Below, piece by piece: positions 51,502 through 60,313 of a stretch of 64,000 nt of DNA (position 1 is its first letter; each line of letters opens with the position of its first letter). The notes below the pieces were generated by a model. The model was not told the origin of the DNA, made no database searches, and saw only the letters and a list, made by a program, of their open reading frames with translations. The translations under genes and the position numbers were made by a program. This DNA is from PALSA-1006 sp964571195 (GTDB lineage: Bacteria > Pseudomonadota > Gammaproteobacteria > Burkholderiales > Gallionellaceae), in contig CAZNAD010000001.1 of NCBI GenBank assembly GCA_964571195.1, forward strand, positions 320,715 to 384,714, written 5' to 3'.

Positions 51502-52172
51502 TGCTGCCTCTGTAGCACGTTGGAGAACTCCTCCATGAAGCTCTCGAAGCGTGAAGCCAGACGGCTCACGTCATGGGCATAACGGTTGTAGGCCACCACA
51601 GCCGGGATGGCGGCGAACAGGCCCATCGCGGTGGCGACCAGTGCTTCGGCGATGCCCGGTGCAACGTGCGCCAGCGTTGCCTGTCCCACGTTGGACAGAC
51701 TGCGGAATGCGTTCATGATGCCCCACACCGTACCGAACAGGCCGACATAGGGACTGACCGAACCGACCGTGGCAAGGAACGACAGATGCGACTCCAGATG
51801 GTCCATCTCGCGCTGGTAGGTGGCGCGCATGGCGCGGCGTGCGCCGTCCATCACCGCGTTGTTGTCGACGTTGCTTTTCTTCTTTAACTTGGCGTATTCG
51901 CTCAGCCCTGCGCTGAAGATACGCTCCATGCTGCCCGCATTCTCGCCCGCCGTTTTGGCTTTCTGGTAGAGCTGGTTGAGATCGGCATGCGCCCAGAACT
52001 CGTCCTCGAAGGCCGCACTCTGTTTTACGGCGCGCCGTACGGTGAACATCTTGAGGAAGATGTACAGCCAGGACATCAGCGAGACCAGCAACAACAAGCC
52101 CATCACCAGTTGCACCAGGATGCTGGCGTTTCGGATCAGGTGGATAAACGACAAGTCTTGTATCAAATCCAT
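51498..52172 (-). CDS. tolQ: TolQ proton-channel protein
   Basis: This encodes 224 residues. The Met after GGAGTTGATGCG was chosen over a longer frame overlapping ybgC. Three membrane helices (about residues 15-38, 130-155 and 165-190), with VSPYVGLFGTVWGIMNAF and GIAEALVATAMGLFAAIPAVVAYN matching MotA/TolQ/ExbB proteins. Confidence 0.95.
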   Translation of the reverse strand: MDLIQDLSFIHLIRNASILVQLVMGLLLLVSLMSWLYIFLKMFTVRRAVKQSAAFEDEFWAHADLNQLYQKAKTAGENAGSMERIFSAGLSEYAKLKKKSNVDNNAVMDGARRAMRATYQREMDHLESHLSFLATVGSVSPYVGLFGTVWGIMNAFRSLSNVGQATLAHVAPGIAEALVATAMGLFAAIPAVVAYNRYAHDVSRLASRFESFMEEFSNVLQRQQ

Positions 52173-52176
52173 CGCA

Positions 52177-52584
52177 TCAACTCCATTGTTTGCGCAACAC
52201 ATCCGGCACGCTGACCGGTTTGAATTTATCCGCCGTAACACAGACCAGATGAACCTCGCCCTCGGTCAGCAACTCCTCACCGCGCAACACCGTTTGCAGC
52301 AGCGTGACGCGGCTGCGTCCCATCTCTTTGATCCGTGCAGTGATGGTCAACATGTCGTCCAGCAGCGCCGGTTTAAGATAGTCCAGTTTGATCGAGCGCA
52401 CCACGAACATCATGCCCAGCTCTTTCATCATGCCCGCATTGCTGTAACCAAAAGAGCGCAGCCATTCGGTGCGCGCACGTTCCATGAAGTTCACATAGTT
52501 GGCGTGGTACACCACCCCGCCCGCATCGGTGTCCTGAAAATATACCCGCACCGGCCAGGAGAATACCTTGGCATGTTTATTCAT
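52177..52584 (-). CDS. ybgC: YbgC acyl-CoA thioesterase
   Basis: This encodes 135 residues with the hot-dog-fold signature YFQDTDAGGVVYHANYVNFMERARTEWLR (active Asp in DTDAGG). It hydrolyses short or medium acyl-CoA and heads the Tol-Pal gene block. Its start overlaps the ruvB stop by eight bases. Confidence 0.93.
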   Translation of the reverse strand: MNKHAKVFSWPVRVYFQDTDAGGVVYHANYVNFMERARTEWLRSFGYSNAGMMKELGMMFVVRSIKLDYLKPALLDDMLTITARIKEMGRSRVTLLQTVLRGEELLTEGEVHLVCVTADKFKPVSVPDVLRKQWS

Positions 52585-53632
52585 CCCACAACTCCTTGTT
52601 GTGTACGTTGCGCGGCTGCGCCAAGCCGAAATGCTGGTAGGCGTTAGCGGTGGCGATGCGGCCGCGCGGGGTGCGGTGCAGGTAGCCTTGCTGGATGAGG
52701 TAGGGTTCGAGCACATCCTCGATGGTGTCGCGTTCTTCGCCGATGGCTGCGGCGAGGTTGTCCACGCCGACAGGCCCGCCCATGAATTTCTCGATCACGG
52801 CGAGCAGCAGTTTTCTGTCCATCAAGTCCAGCCCCAAGGCATCCACGTCCAGCATCACCAGCGCCGCATCGGCCACTTCGCGCGTGGCTTTGCCGTCGGC
52901 GCGCACATCGGCGTAGTCGCGCACACGGCGCAGCAAGCGGTTGGCGATACGCGGCGTGCCGCGCGAACGCTTGGCGATCTCCAGCGCGCCGTCGGGCGAG
53001 ATGGGCAGTTCCAACAAAGCGGCAGAGCGCGTGACGATGCGCTGCAATTCTTCCGGTGTGTAAAACTCCAGCCGCGCCACGATGCCGAAACGGTCGCGCA
53101 ACGGATTGGTCAGCATGCCCGCACGTGTAGTCGCGCCCACCAAGGTGAATGGCGGCAGGTCCAGCTTCACCGAACGCGCCGCCGGGCCTTCGCCGATCAT
53201 GATGTCGATCTGGTAATCCTCCAGCGCGGGGTAGAGGATCTCCTCCACCACGGGCGACAGGCGATGGATTTCGTCGATGAACAACACATCGTTGGGTTCG
53301 AGATTAGTGAGCAGCGCCGCGAGGTCGCCCGCGCGCTCCAGCACCGGCCCCGAAGTCTGGCGCAGGTTCACGCCCATCTCGCGCGCGATGATGTGCGCCA
53401 AAGTGGTCTTGCCCAAGCCCGGTGGGCCGAACAGCAGCACGTGATCGAGCGGCTCTTTGCGTTTGCGCGCCGCCTCTATAAAGATTTCCAACTGCCCGCG
53501 TATCTTCTCCTGTCCGACATATTCGTCTAACAGCTTGGGACGAAGCGCACGCTCCAGCGCCTCCTCTTGGGCAGAGGCGGGGGCGGCAGAGATGACGCGG
53601 GGTGTAGAGGAAAGGTCGTCGTTCTGGATCAT
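52577..53632 (-). CDS. ruvB: Holliday junction helicase RuvB
   Basis: This encodes 351 residues. Walker A GPPGLGKTT, Walker B LFIDEIHRL, sensor GATTRAGMLTNPLRDRFGI and arginine finger region, plus the C-terminal winged helix (RTPRGRIAT). It drives branch migration with RuvA. Its start overlaps the stop of the toxin gene (ATGA) rather than following ruvA, so the usual ruvA-ruvB junction is interrupted here. Confidence 0.97.
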   Translation of the reverse strand: MIQNDDLSSTPRVISAAPASAQEEALERALRPKLLDEYVGQEKIRGQLEIFIEAARKRKEPLDHVLLFGPPGLGKTTLAHIIAREMGVNLRQTSGPVLERAGDLAALLTNLEPNDVLFIDEIHRLSPVVEEILYPALEDYQIDIMIGEGPAARSVKLDLPPFTLVGATTRAGMLTNPLRDRFGIVARLEFYTPEELQRIVTRSAALLELPISPDGALEIAKRSRGTPRIANRLLRRVRDYADVRADGKATREVADAALVMLDVDALGLDLMDRKLLLAVIEKFMGGPVGVDNLAAAIGEERDTIEDVLEPYLIQQGYLHRTPRGRIATANAYQHFGLAQPRNVHNKELWDE

Positions 53633-53970
53633 GGATGAGAAATTTGTTTATGCAGCATTTCGCACAGGCCACTAACTGCCTGACGGTGAATTTCGGAGTT
53701 GGTTTGTGCAAACACTTTGCTTATCAGGCTGGCGTTTAGTGTTACTACTCGATCAGTTCTGATCCAGCTAGGTTTGGGAAGTTGGCCTTGTGCGAGCGAA
53801 TCATTTTGCAGAGGTATGGCATTGATATGGTGAGAACGTGAACTGACAGCCATGCCGATGAAGTCGCCATATGCGTCTGGCGAGGTCAGCGCCAATACGG
53901 GGCGACGTTTGGTCGTTGATGTGTCGGAATAGGGGAAAGGCAGTAACACTAACGCGCCAGCTTTAAACAT
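53629..53970 (-). CDS. MazF/PemK-type toxin
   Basis: This encodes 113 residues from MFKAGALVLLPFPYSDTSTTKRRPVLALTS, the start of PemK/MazF endoribonuclease toxins; the SKVFAQTNSEIHRQAV helix also fits. A start six codons upstream is possible. It overlaps the antitoxin by eight bases and the ruvB start by four. Expression of ruvB therefore probably depends partly on translation through this gene. Confidence 0.85.
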   Translation of the reverse strand: MFKAGALVLLPFPYSDTSTTKRRPVLALTSPDAYGDFIGMAVSSRSHHINAIPLQNDSLAQGQLPKPSWIRTDRVVTLNASLISKVFAQTNSEIHRQAVSGLCEMLHKQISHP

Positions 53971-54157
53971 GGTTCCAAACCTCGTCATCCGGGTTGTCCC
54001 ACACTGCGGCGAGCGATTTTTCTTGCGCCAGCATCAGGTCGTTCCACTGAGTTTGTTCTTGGCGCGACTTGAGGTAGCCGATGAAATCCAGCACTTCTTT
54101 TACCTGACCTTCAGGCAGAGCTTTGATTTGTTCCTGCACGATTTCAGCCAATCCCAT
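53963..54157 (-). CDS. Antitoxin of the MazF-like pair (DUF2281-like)
   Basis: This encodes 64 residues: MGLAEIVQEQIKALPEGQVKEVLDFIGYLKSRQ resembles DUF2281-type antitoxins, with a helical N-terminus and acidic C-terminus (NPDDEVWNHV). AAGGAGACGATC precedes it. It would neutralise the overlapping MazF-like toxin. The pair sits between ruvA and ruvB in the same orientation. Confidence 0.8.
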   Translation of the reverse strand: MGLAEIVQEQIKALPEGQVKEVLDFIGYLKSRQEQTQWNDLMLAQEKSLAAVWDNPDDEVWNHV

Positions 54158-54203
54158 GATCGTCTCCTTGTTCGCAATGCGATGTTACCGTTTTGCAGAT
54201 GCC

Positions 54204-54785
54204 CTATGCTTTGGATAATAACTTAAGTGCCTGGCGGATGCCGTCGGAGACGCCGACCTCTTTGGGTAACTGCTTGGCAGCCCAGTCGGCTTCTTTCTCG
54301 TTGTAACCCAGTGCCAGTAGGGCATTGGCGATGTCGCTGTCGGCAGAGGATGTTGCAGCGCCATGTGCCGAACCCGTACCGATGACGCTGAACTTGCCTT
54401 GCAATTCGAGCAGCAGCCGTTCGGCGGTCTTCTTGCCCACGCCGGGTATTTTGGTGAGGCGTCCGACCTCTTTGTTCGCCACGGCAGACGCGAGGTCACT
54501 CAAGCTCAGACCGGACAACACCGACAGCGCGAGCTTGGGGCCCACACCGCTGATCTTGAGCAACTGGCGGAACGCCAGGCGCTCTTCGTTGGTGGCGAAG
54601 CCGTAGAGCAGTTGCGCATCTTCGCGTACGACGAAGTGTGTGTGCAGCACGACTTTCTCATGCAATGCGGGCAGGTTGTAGAAGGTGCTCATCGGCACAT
54701 CCAGTTCATAGCCCACGCCTTGCACGTCCAGCAAAATCTGCGGCGGGTTCTTTTCCAATAATGTGCCGCTCAGTCTTCCGATCAT
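54204..54785 (-). CDS. ruvA: Holliday junction protein RuvA
   Basis: This encodes 193 residues. An OB-fold N-terminus (MIGRLSGTLLEKNPPQILLD), tandem helix-hairpin-helix motifs (LLKISGVGPKLALSVLSGL and LTKIPGVGKKTAERLLLEL) and a C-terminal UBA-like RuvB-binding domain. It binds four-way junctions as a tetramer. It overlaps the prenyltransferase gene by four bases. Confidence 0.95.
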   Translation of the reverse strand: MIGRLSGTLLEKNPPQILLDVQGVGYELDVPMSTFYNLPALHEKVVLHTHFVVREDAQLLYGFATNEERLAFRQLLKISGVGPKLALSVLSGLSLSDLASAVANKEVGRLTKIPGVGKKTAERLLLELQGKFSVIGTGSAHGAATSSADSDIANALLALGYNEKEADWAAKQLPKEVGVSDGIRQALKLLSKA

Positions 54786-55735
54786 GTGTTTCCCTTACTT
54801 AGAAATAGTGCCAGCGATAGCAGTGCGCCGTGTGCCATCAATGCGCCGATAGTGAGTTTGATGGCGTCGCCCAGTTGTTGCGGTTGTGCCGCATGGCGCA
54901 GCAATTGGCGCGCGGCGTTGATGCTCAACGGCAAGGCCAAGAATGCGACCAGCGCAAGCAGCGGCAGCCAGCCGAGCAACACGCACAGTAACAGCCATCC
55001 ATACGCCAGAGCCACGATCAATACATAACCCCAACGCGCTTGCTGCACCGGCAGGCGCGCGACCCAGTGCAACTTGCCTGCTGCGGTGTCGGCGGTGCGG
55101 TCAGGGAACTGGTTGATGTAGAGCAGGTTGCTTGCCAGCAGCGCATAAGACAGTCCGGCGATGAAAGGCGCGGTATCGAAGCCTTTGCGCTGCACGAAAT
55201 CTGCGCCCACGGTGATGGTCAGAATACCGGCTGCCACGGATAGTTCTCCCAAGCCTCGGCTGTTTAAACGGAAGGGCGGCGCGGAGTATCCCCAGCCGAT
55301 GAACAATCCGGCGAGGCCGATATACAGCAACTGTGGTGCGGAGCGCGACATCAGCCACAGCCCGGCGATGGCTACCCCCGTCAGCAACGCAAAACCGAAG
55401 TTACGCGTCTGCGCCAGCGTTAACACGCCGTTCTGGATGAAACGGCTGCCGCCGGTGAAGGGGAAGATGCGCTCGGTGTTGCATGCATCGGTGCCGTTGA
55501 GTGCATCGTAATAATCGTTGAGTACGTTGATGCCCGCATGAGCCATGAGTGCGAACAACAGAGTGACAAGTGCAAGCGGGATGTCGAAAGCGAGGCTGTC
55601 ATGCCATGCCAGCGCGAGGCCGATCAAACAGGACATCAAACTGGCCGTGACGAATGCCGGGCGCGTTGCGGCGAAATAGCGTGCGAACGGATTTTGGAAA
55701 GCGGCGAGTGTCGGCTCCAGCGGTTGTGTCGTCAT
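54782..55735 (-). CDS. UbiA-family prenyltransferase
   Basis: This encodes 317 residues with about nine membrane helices. The first Asp-rich motif is NVLNDYYDALNGTDACN and the second INQFPDRTADTAAGK; both coordinate Mg-prenyl diphosphate in MenA/UbiA-type enzymes. The aromatic acceptor is not certain: menaquinone-type or related quinone is likely. It overlaps ruvC and ruvA by four bases each, so it is inside the ruv transcription unit. Confidence 0.82.
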   Translation of the reverse strand: MTTQPLEPTLAAFQNPFARYFAATRPAFVTASLMSCLIGLALAWHDSLAFDIPLALVTLLFALMAHAGINVLNDYYDALNGTDACNTERIFPFTGGSRFIQNGVLTLAQTRNFGFALLTGVAIAGLWLMSRSAPQLLYIGLAGLFIGWGYSAPPFRLNSRGLGELSVAAGILTITVGADFVQRKGFDTAPFIAGLSYALLASNLLYINQFPDRTADTAAGKLHWVARLPVQQARWGYVLIVALAYGWLLLCVLLGWLPLLALVAFLALPLSINAARQLLRHAAQPQQLGDAIKLTIGALMAHGALLSLALFLSKGNT

Positions 55736-56289
55736 ACCAGTCGTCCTCCCTTTACCCGAAAACCTTTGGTCGCTAATGCGCCCAGCCCCATGCCGCCGTG
55801 CGCGTGGCAGATGGCGCAGGCCAGCGCGTCTGCCGCATCCGGGCTGGGTGTGCCGGATAGATTCAATAAACGCTGTACCATGGCCTGTACCTGCTCTTTA
55901 TCGGCATGGCCGTTGCCGACCACGGCCTGCTTCACCTGCAATGCGGTGTATTCGCCCACGGGGAGACTCGCCAGCACTGCCGCGCAGATCGCCGCGCCAC
56001 GAGCCTGACCGAGCAGCAGCGTCGATTGTGGGTTCACGTTGACGAACACTTTTTCCACGGCGACCTGTTGCGGTTGGTGTTGTGCGATCACTTCGCCCAA
56101 TGAGTTCAGGATGACTTTCAATCGCTCCGGCAACTCCCCGTCCGGTGTCTTGATACAACCGCTGGCAACGTAATGCAGATGCTGCCCTTCTTTATCGAGC
56201 ACACCGAACCCGGTGATGCGCAGGCCGGGGTCGATGCCTAAAATTCTGGTGCGGGAAGGGGGAGGAGGGAAGGGGGAAGGGGGGGTCAT
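55732..56289 (-). CDS. ruvC: Holliday junction resolvase RuvC
   Basis: This encodes 185 residues. Catalytic carboxylates appear in RILGIDPGLR, VAVEKVFVN and PSPDAADALACA. The first dozen residues (MTPPSPFPPPPS) are unusual and are encoded by a purine-rich strand of simple sequence; no other start codon lies before GIDPG. RuvC cuts junctions bound by RuvAB. Confidence 0.93.
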   Translation of the reverse strand: MTPPSPFPPPPSRTRILGIDPGLRITGFGVLDKEGQHLHYVASGCIKTPDGELPERLKVILNSLGEVIAQHQPQQVAVEKVFVNVNPQSTLLLGQARGAAICAAVLASLPVGEYTALQVKQAVVGNGHADKEQVQAMVQRLLNLSGTPSPDAADALACAICHAHGGMGLGALATKGFRVKGGRLV

Positions 56290-56333
56290 CGAAGCACCAA
56301 GGTTTTACCCTTCTCCCTTCTCTCTTTACCCTT
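56253..56333. repeat. Polypurine/polypyrimidine imperfect inverted repeat over the ruvC start
   Basis: Plus-strand 56253-56285 is all purine (G-rich with GGAAGGG units) and 56308-56333 is nearly all pyrimidine (CCCTTCTCCCTTC…). The two arms can pair over about 17 bases with a few mismatches. Confidence 0.6.
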
Positions 56334-56341
56334 CACTTGCC

Positions 56342-57067
56342 TCATTCCTCGATCACCGCCGTGGTATAGACTTCCTGCACATCGTCGCAGTCTTCCAGCG
56401 CATCCAGTAATTTCTGCATCTTCACTGCATCGTCCCCGGTGAACACCACTTCGCTTTCGGGTTTCATGGTGACCTCGCCCATCTCCGGCTTGAAGCCTGC
56501 GGCTTCGAGGCGTTGTTTCACTTCAACGAAATCGTAGGGGCCGGTGATGACCTCGATGCTGCCGTCGTCGTTGTTGATGATGTCTTCCGCGCCCGCGTTC
56601 AGCGCCACTTCCATCAGGGCATCTTCGTTCGTGCCGGGCGCGAAGATCATCTGTCCGCAATGTTTGAACATGAAGGCGACCGAGCCGTCGGTGCCGAGGT
56701 TGCCGCCGTATTTGGTGAAGGCGTGGCGCACATCGGCCACGGTGCGCGTCTTGTTGTCGGTCATGCAGTCCACCATCACGGCGGCACCGTTGATGCCGTA
56801 ACCTTCGTAGCGCAGTTCCTGATAATCCACTCCCTCCAGTTCGCCGGAGCCGCGCTTGATGGCGCGCTCGACGTTGTCCTTGGGCATGTTCTGTTCATAG
56901 GCTTTTTCCATCGCCAGACGCAGACGCGGGTTGCAGGTCGGGTCGCCCCCCGCCAGTCTCGCTGCGACGGTGATTTCTTTGATCAGGCGTGTGAACACCT
57001 TGCCGCGCTTGGCATCCTGTTTGCCTTTACGATGCTGGATGTTTGCCCATTTGCTATGACCTGCCAT
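56342..57067 (-). CDS. yebC: YebC/PmpR-family protein
   Basis: This encodes 241 residues starting MAGHSKWANIQHRKGKQDAKRGK, the invariant family N-terminus; the longer frame upstream is rejected. YGINGAAVMVDCMTDNKTRTVADVRHAF and YGGNLGTDGSVAFMFK are further landmarks. Family members act as transcription regulators or relieve ribosome stalling. It heads the minus-strand ruv block. Confidence 0.95.
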   Translation of the reverse strand: MAGHSKWANIQHRKGKQDAKRGKVFTRLIKEITVAARLAGGDPTCNPRLRLAMEKAYEQNMPKDNVERAIKRGSGELEGVDYQELRYEGYGINGAAVMVDCMTDNKTRTVADVRHAFTKYGGNLGTDGSVAFMFKHCGQMIFAPGTNEDALMEVALNAGAEDIINNDDGSIEVITGPYDFVEVKQRLEAAGFKPEMGEVTMKPESEVVFTGDDAVKMQKLLDALEDCDDVQEVYTTAVIEE

Positions 57068-57212
57068 GTCGCTCTCCGTGGTTGCCGTGTTGCTTTGCCT
57101 GATTTTGGCGATACGGTCTCGCCGTATGCCAAATGGTCGCGATGGTAACATTTCGGCCAAGGCAACCCAAGCCGGGCTGTAGGTGCAAGCCTTCGTTGCC
57201 TGAGGACTTGTG

Positions 57213-57241
57213 TTGTGGATGGGGGGCGCGTGGTTTAGAAT
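57213..57241 (+). promoter_or_regulatory. Promoter of the mla operon
   Basis: TTGTGG (57213-57218), 17 bases, TAGAAT (57236-57241), 33 bases before the mlaF start. Confidence 0.55.
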
Positions 57242-57273
57242 GCGCACTCTAAAAACGAGCAAGAAGGTTCTCT

Positions 57274-58077
57274 GTGTCTTCGCAACCGCTGGTCGAGATC
57301 CGCGACGTCAATTTTACTTACGACACACGTCCTGTGCTGAAAGGGATCAATATGACCTTTCATCGCGGCAAAGTCATTGCCGTCATGGGCGGGAGCGGCT
57401 GTGGCAAGACCACGCTGTTCCGCTTGATCGGCGGTGCGCTCAAGCCGACCAGAGGGGAAGTGAAGATCGACGGGCAGGTGATGCACGAGCTCGATCAGAA
57501 AGAACTGTATGCCATGCGTCGCAAGATGGGGGTGCTGTTCCAGTTCGGCGCGCTGTTCACCGATATGTCGGTCTATGACAACGTTGCCTTTCAGATGCGC
57601 GAACATACCGATCTGCCGGAGGAGATGATCCGCGATCTGGTGATGATGAAGCTGCATGCGGTGGGATTGCGCGGTACCCATGCGCTGATGCCGGCGGAGC
57701 TCTCCGGCGGGATGGCGCGGCGCGTGGCGTTGGCGCGCACGGTCGCGCTGGACCCGATGCTGATCCTGTACGACGAGCCGTTCGCCGGGCTGGACCCGAT
57801 CTCGCTCACCGTGGTGGGCAATTCCATTCGCCGTTTGAACAATGCGCTGGGCGCGACCTCGGTGGTGGTGACACACGACGTGCAGGAGTCGCTGAAGATC
57901 GTCGACTATATCTATTTCATCGCCGACGGCGTCATCGTCGCGGAAGGGACGCCGGCGGAGATACAGGCATCGGATAAGCCTTTCGTGCATCAGTTCGTGC
58001 ACGGCGAGATGGACGGCCCGGTGCCGTTCCATTATCCGAGCGCAAGTTATCAGCAGGATCTGGGAGTGCGTGCCTGA
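57274..58077 (+). CDS. mlaF: MlaF ATPase of phospholipid transport
   Basis: This encodes 267 residues from a GTG with AAGAAGG upstream. Walker A GGSGCGKTTL, signature ELSGGMARRVALAR and Walker B LILYDEPFAGLDP mark an ABC ATPase. It drives the MlaFEDB inner-membrane complex that moves phospholipids between membranes. The mlaE start shares one base with its stop. Confidence 0.94.
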   Translation: MSSQPLVEIRDVNFTYDTRPVLKGINMTFHRGKVIAVMGGSGCGKTTLFRLIGGALKPTRGEVKIDGQVMHELDQKELYAMRRKMGVLFQFGALFTDMSVYDNVAFQMREHTDLPEEMIRDLVMMKLHAVGLRGTHALMPAELSGGMARRVALARTVALDPMLILYDEPFAGLDPISLTVVGNSIRRLNNALGATSVVVTHDVQESLKIVDYIYFIADGVIVAEGTPAEIQASDKPFVHQFVHGEMDGPVPFHYPSASYQQDLGVRA

Positions 58078-58865
58078 TGCCTATCGTAAGCAGTGTTAAG
58101 AGAGTGGGGCACCGTGCGGTCGATACGGTATGGCGTATCGGTTATTCGACGCGGTTCTTCGCATTGATCCTGCTGCACTCCGGTCCCAGCTTCCGGCGTT
58201 TCCAGCTCATCATCCGGGAGTTGTTCTTCACCGGCGTGATGTCGCTCATCATCATTCTGGTGGCGGGGTTATTCGTGGGAGTTGTGCTCGGTCTGCAGGG
58301 GTATGAGACGCTCAAGAGTTACGGTTCGGAATCCGCGCTGGGGACGCTGGTCGCGCTGAGTCTGGTGCGCGAGCTGGGGCCGGTCCTGTCGGCGCTGCTA
58401 TTCGCCAGTCGCGCCGGTTCGGCAATGACCGCCGAGATCGGATTGATGAAGGCGACCGAGCAGATCGCGGCGATGGAGATGATGGCGGTGAGTCCGATCG
58501 CGCGCGTGGTTGCTCCGCGTTTCTGGGCGGGGGTGATCTCCATGCCGATACTGGCAGTCATGTTCTCGGCGATGGGGGTGTTCGGTGGTTATCTGGTGGG
58601 GGTGGTGTTCATCGGTGTCGACGAAGGCTCGTTCTGGTCGCAGATGCAGGGTTCGGTGGATTTTCAGCATGACATCCTGAACGGGGTGCTGAAGAGTTTT
58701 GTGTTTGGCGTGGCTGTTACGGTGATCTCGCTGTTCGAGGGTTTCGATGCGCCGCCCACTGCGGAGGGTGTTTCGGGGGCAACGACGCGCACGGTGGTGC
58801 AATCGTCGCTGGCGATCCTGTTGCTGGATGTTATTCTGACCGCGTTTATGTTTCGGGGGCTTTGA
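58077..58865 (+). CDS. mlaE: MlaE permease
   Basis: This encodes 262 residues with five membrane helices. LVRELGPVLSALLFASRAGSAMTAEIGLM and VSPIARVVAPRFWAGVISMPIL are the conserved MlaE core. It forms the membrane channel with MlaF and MlaD. Confidence 0.94.
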   Translation: MPIVSSVKRVGHRAVDTVWRIGYSTRFFALILLHSGPSFRRFQLIIRELFFTGVMSLIIILVAGLFVGVVLGLQGYETLKSYGSESALGTLVALSLVRELGPVLSALLFASRAGSAMTAEIGLMKATEQIAAMEMMAVSPIARVVAPRFWAGVISMPILAVMFSAMGVFGGYLVGVVFIGVDEGSFWSQMQGSVDFQHDILNGVLKSFVFGVAVTVISLFEGFDAPPTAEGVSGATTRTVVQSSLAILLLDVILTAFMFRGL

Positions 58866-58869
58866 AGAT

Positions 58870-59331
58870 ATGGAACGAACTACATTGGATCTGTGGGTGG
58901 GCGCTTTTGTCGTGGCGGGATTCGTTGCGCTGGCGATATTGGCCTTTAAAGTGGGCAATCTGAGCACCTACAATGTGTCTGAGTCGTATCAGCTCAAGGC
59001 GAATTTCGCCAATATCGGCGGGCTCAAACCGACGGCTTCAGTGCGCAGTGCGGGGGTGTTGATCGGGCGGGTGACGGAGATCCGGCTGGATGCGTCCCGT
59101 TACGAGGCCGAAGTCATCATGAGTATCGATAAGCGTTACCAGTTCCCCAAAGATACGTTGATCAGTATCCAGACTTCAGGGTTGTTGGGAGAGCAATACG
59201 TCGGCTTGAAGCCGGGCGTGGATGAGGAGATGTTGAAGCATGGTGATGAGATCAGGCAGTCGCGTTCGGCCATGGTGCTGGAAGATCTCATTGGTCAGTT
59301 CATCGCCGGCAAGGCGGAAAGCGCAAAATAA
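58870..59331 (+). CDS. mlaD: MlaD substrate-binding protein
   Basis: This encodes 153 residues: one N-terminal membrane helix (LWVGAFVVAGFVALAILAFKVGN) and an MCE domain (FANIGGLKPTASVRSAGVLIGRVTEIRLD). It forms the hexameric ring that passes lipids between MlaC and the permease. Confidence 0.94.
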   Translation: MERTTLDLWVGAFVVAGFVALAILAFKVGNLSTYNVSESYQLKANFANIGGLKPTASVRSAGVLIGRVTEIRLDASRYEAEVIMSIDKRYQFPKDTLISIQTSGLLGEQYVGLKPGVDEEMLKHGDEIRQSRSAMVLEDLIGQFIAGKAESAK

Positions 59332-59343
59332 TCAGAGGTGTTT

Positions 59344-59988
59344 ATGAAACGATTGATCGCATTCATAGTGGGACTGTCTTTGTTGGGGGTGGGCGTACTC
59401 GCGCGTGCTGAGGAACAGACGCCTGACCTGTTGGTGAAGAATACGGTGCAGGAAGTCGTGGCTGCACTGAAGCAGGAAAAGAAAGACAAACACAAGATTC
59501 AGGCGCTGGTGGATGAAAAAGTGCTGCCGCTGTTCGATTTCACGCTGATGACCAAGCGCGCCGTCGGGCAGCCTTGGCGCTCGGCGACTGCCGAGCAGAA
59601 GAAGGCGCTGGTCGAGGAATTTCGCGATTTGTTGGTGCGGGTGTTCATCGCCAAGGCGTTTACTAGCAATGCCGATCTTACGGTGAAATTCGAACCCAGC
59701 AAATATGCCGAGGGTGACGATCAGGTGACGGTGAAGACTCAGATCCTCGTCTCTGGGGCCGCGCCGCTGGCGGTCGATTACGATCTGAAGAAAACCAGCG
59801 CGGGTTGGAAAGTGGTCGATTTCGCCATCGCCGGACCGAGGCTGGCGCTCGATATCTACAGCAACCAGTTCCGTGATCCGTTGCAGCAGGGCGGTGTTGA
59901 TGCGCTGGTGAAGTTCCTGATGGAAAAGAACCGCGCCGCCGATGTCAGCGGTAATACGACCCTCGTACGCAAGGCTGAACTCAAGTGA
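59344..59988 (+). CDS. mlaC: MlaC periplasmic phospholipid carrier
   Basis: This encodes 214 residues. The ATG after AGAGGTGTTT was chosen over an in-frame GTG two codons upstream. A signal peptide (LSLLGVGVLA-RA) precedes the lipid-binding fold (FDFTLMTKRAVGQPWRSATAEQKKALVEEFRDLL). It carries phospholipid between MlaD and the outer-membrane lipoprotein. It overlaps mlaB by four bases. Confidence 0.93.
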   Translation: MKRLIAFIVGLSLLGVGVLARAEEQTPDLLVKNTVQEVVAALKQEKKDKHKIQALVDEKVLPLFDFTLMTKRAVGQPWRSATAEQKKALVEEFRDLLVRVFIAKAFTSNADLTVKFEPSKYAEGDDQVTVKTQILVSGAAPLAVDYDLKKTSAGWKVVDFAIAGPRLALDIYSNQFRDPLQQGGVDALVKFLMEKNRAADVSGNTTLVRKAELK

Positions 59989-60278
59989 CAGAAACGCGCG
60001 AGAACGTCATGGATGTGTCCGGTCGTTTGACCATAGAGACGACAGTTGCGCTGTTCGGATCCGGCTTGGCAGTGAAAGACGGATGTAAGGACATCGTGGT
60101 CGATCTGGCGCGTGTGGAGGCGGTGGACTCCACTGCGGTGAGTCTGATGCTGTCCTGGTTGCGTGCCGCACAGGCGCGCGATATCAAGCTCACGTTCGTC
60201 AATGTGCCGGAGAATCTGCTGAGTCTGGCTAATCTCTACGGCGTGGCGGAATCGTTGTCGTTGCGCGTGGATGCCTGA
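59985..60278 (+). CDS. mlaB: MlaB STAS-domain protein
   Basis: This encodes 97 residues from a GTG overlapping the mlaC stop (GTGA). It is a STAS domain: DIVVDLARVEAVDSTAVSLMLSWLR. MlaB stabilises MlaF at the complex. Confidence 0.88.
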   Translation: MTETRENVMDVSGRLTIETTVALFGSGLAVKDGCKDIVVDLARVEAVDSTAVSLMLSWLRAAQARDIKLTFVNVPENLLSLANLYGVAESLSLRVDA

Positions 60279-60313
60279 TGTTCGGCATGTGCATCTCCCG
60301 GAAGATTAGCCGT

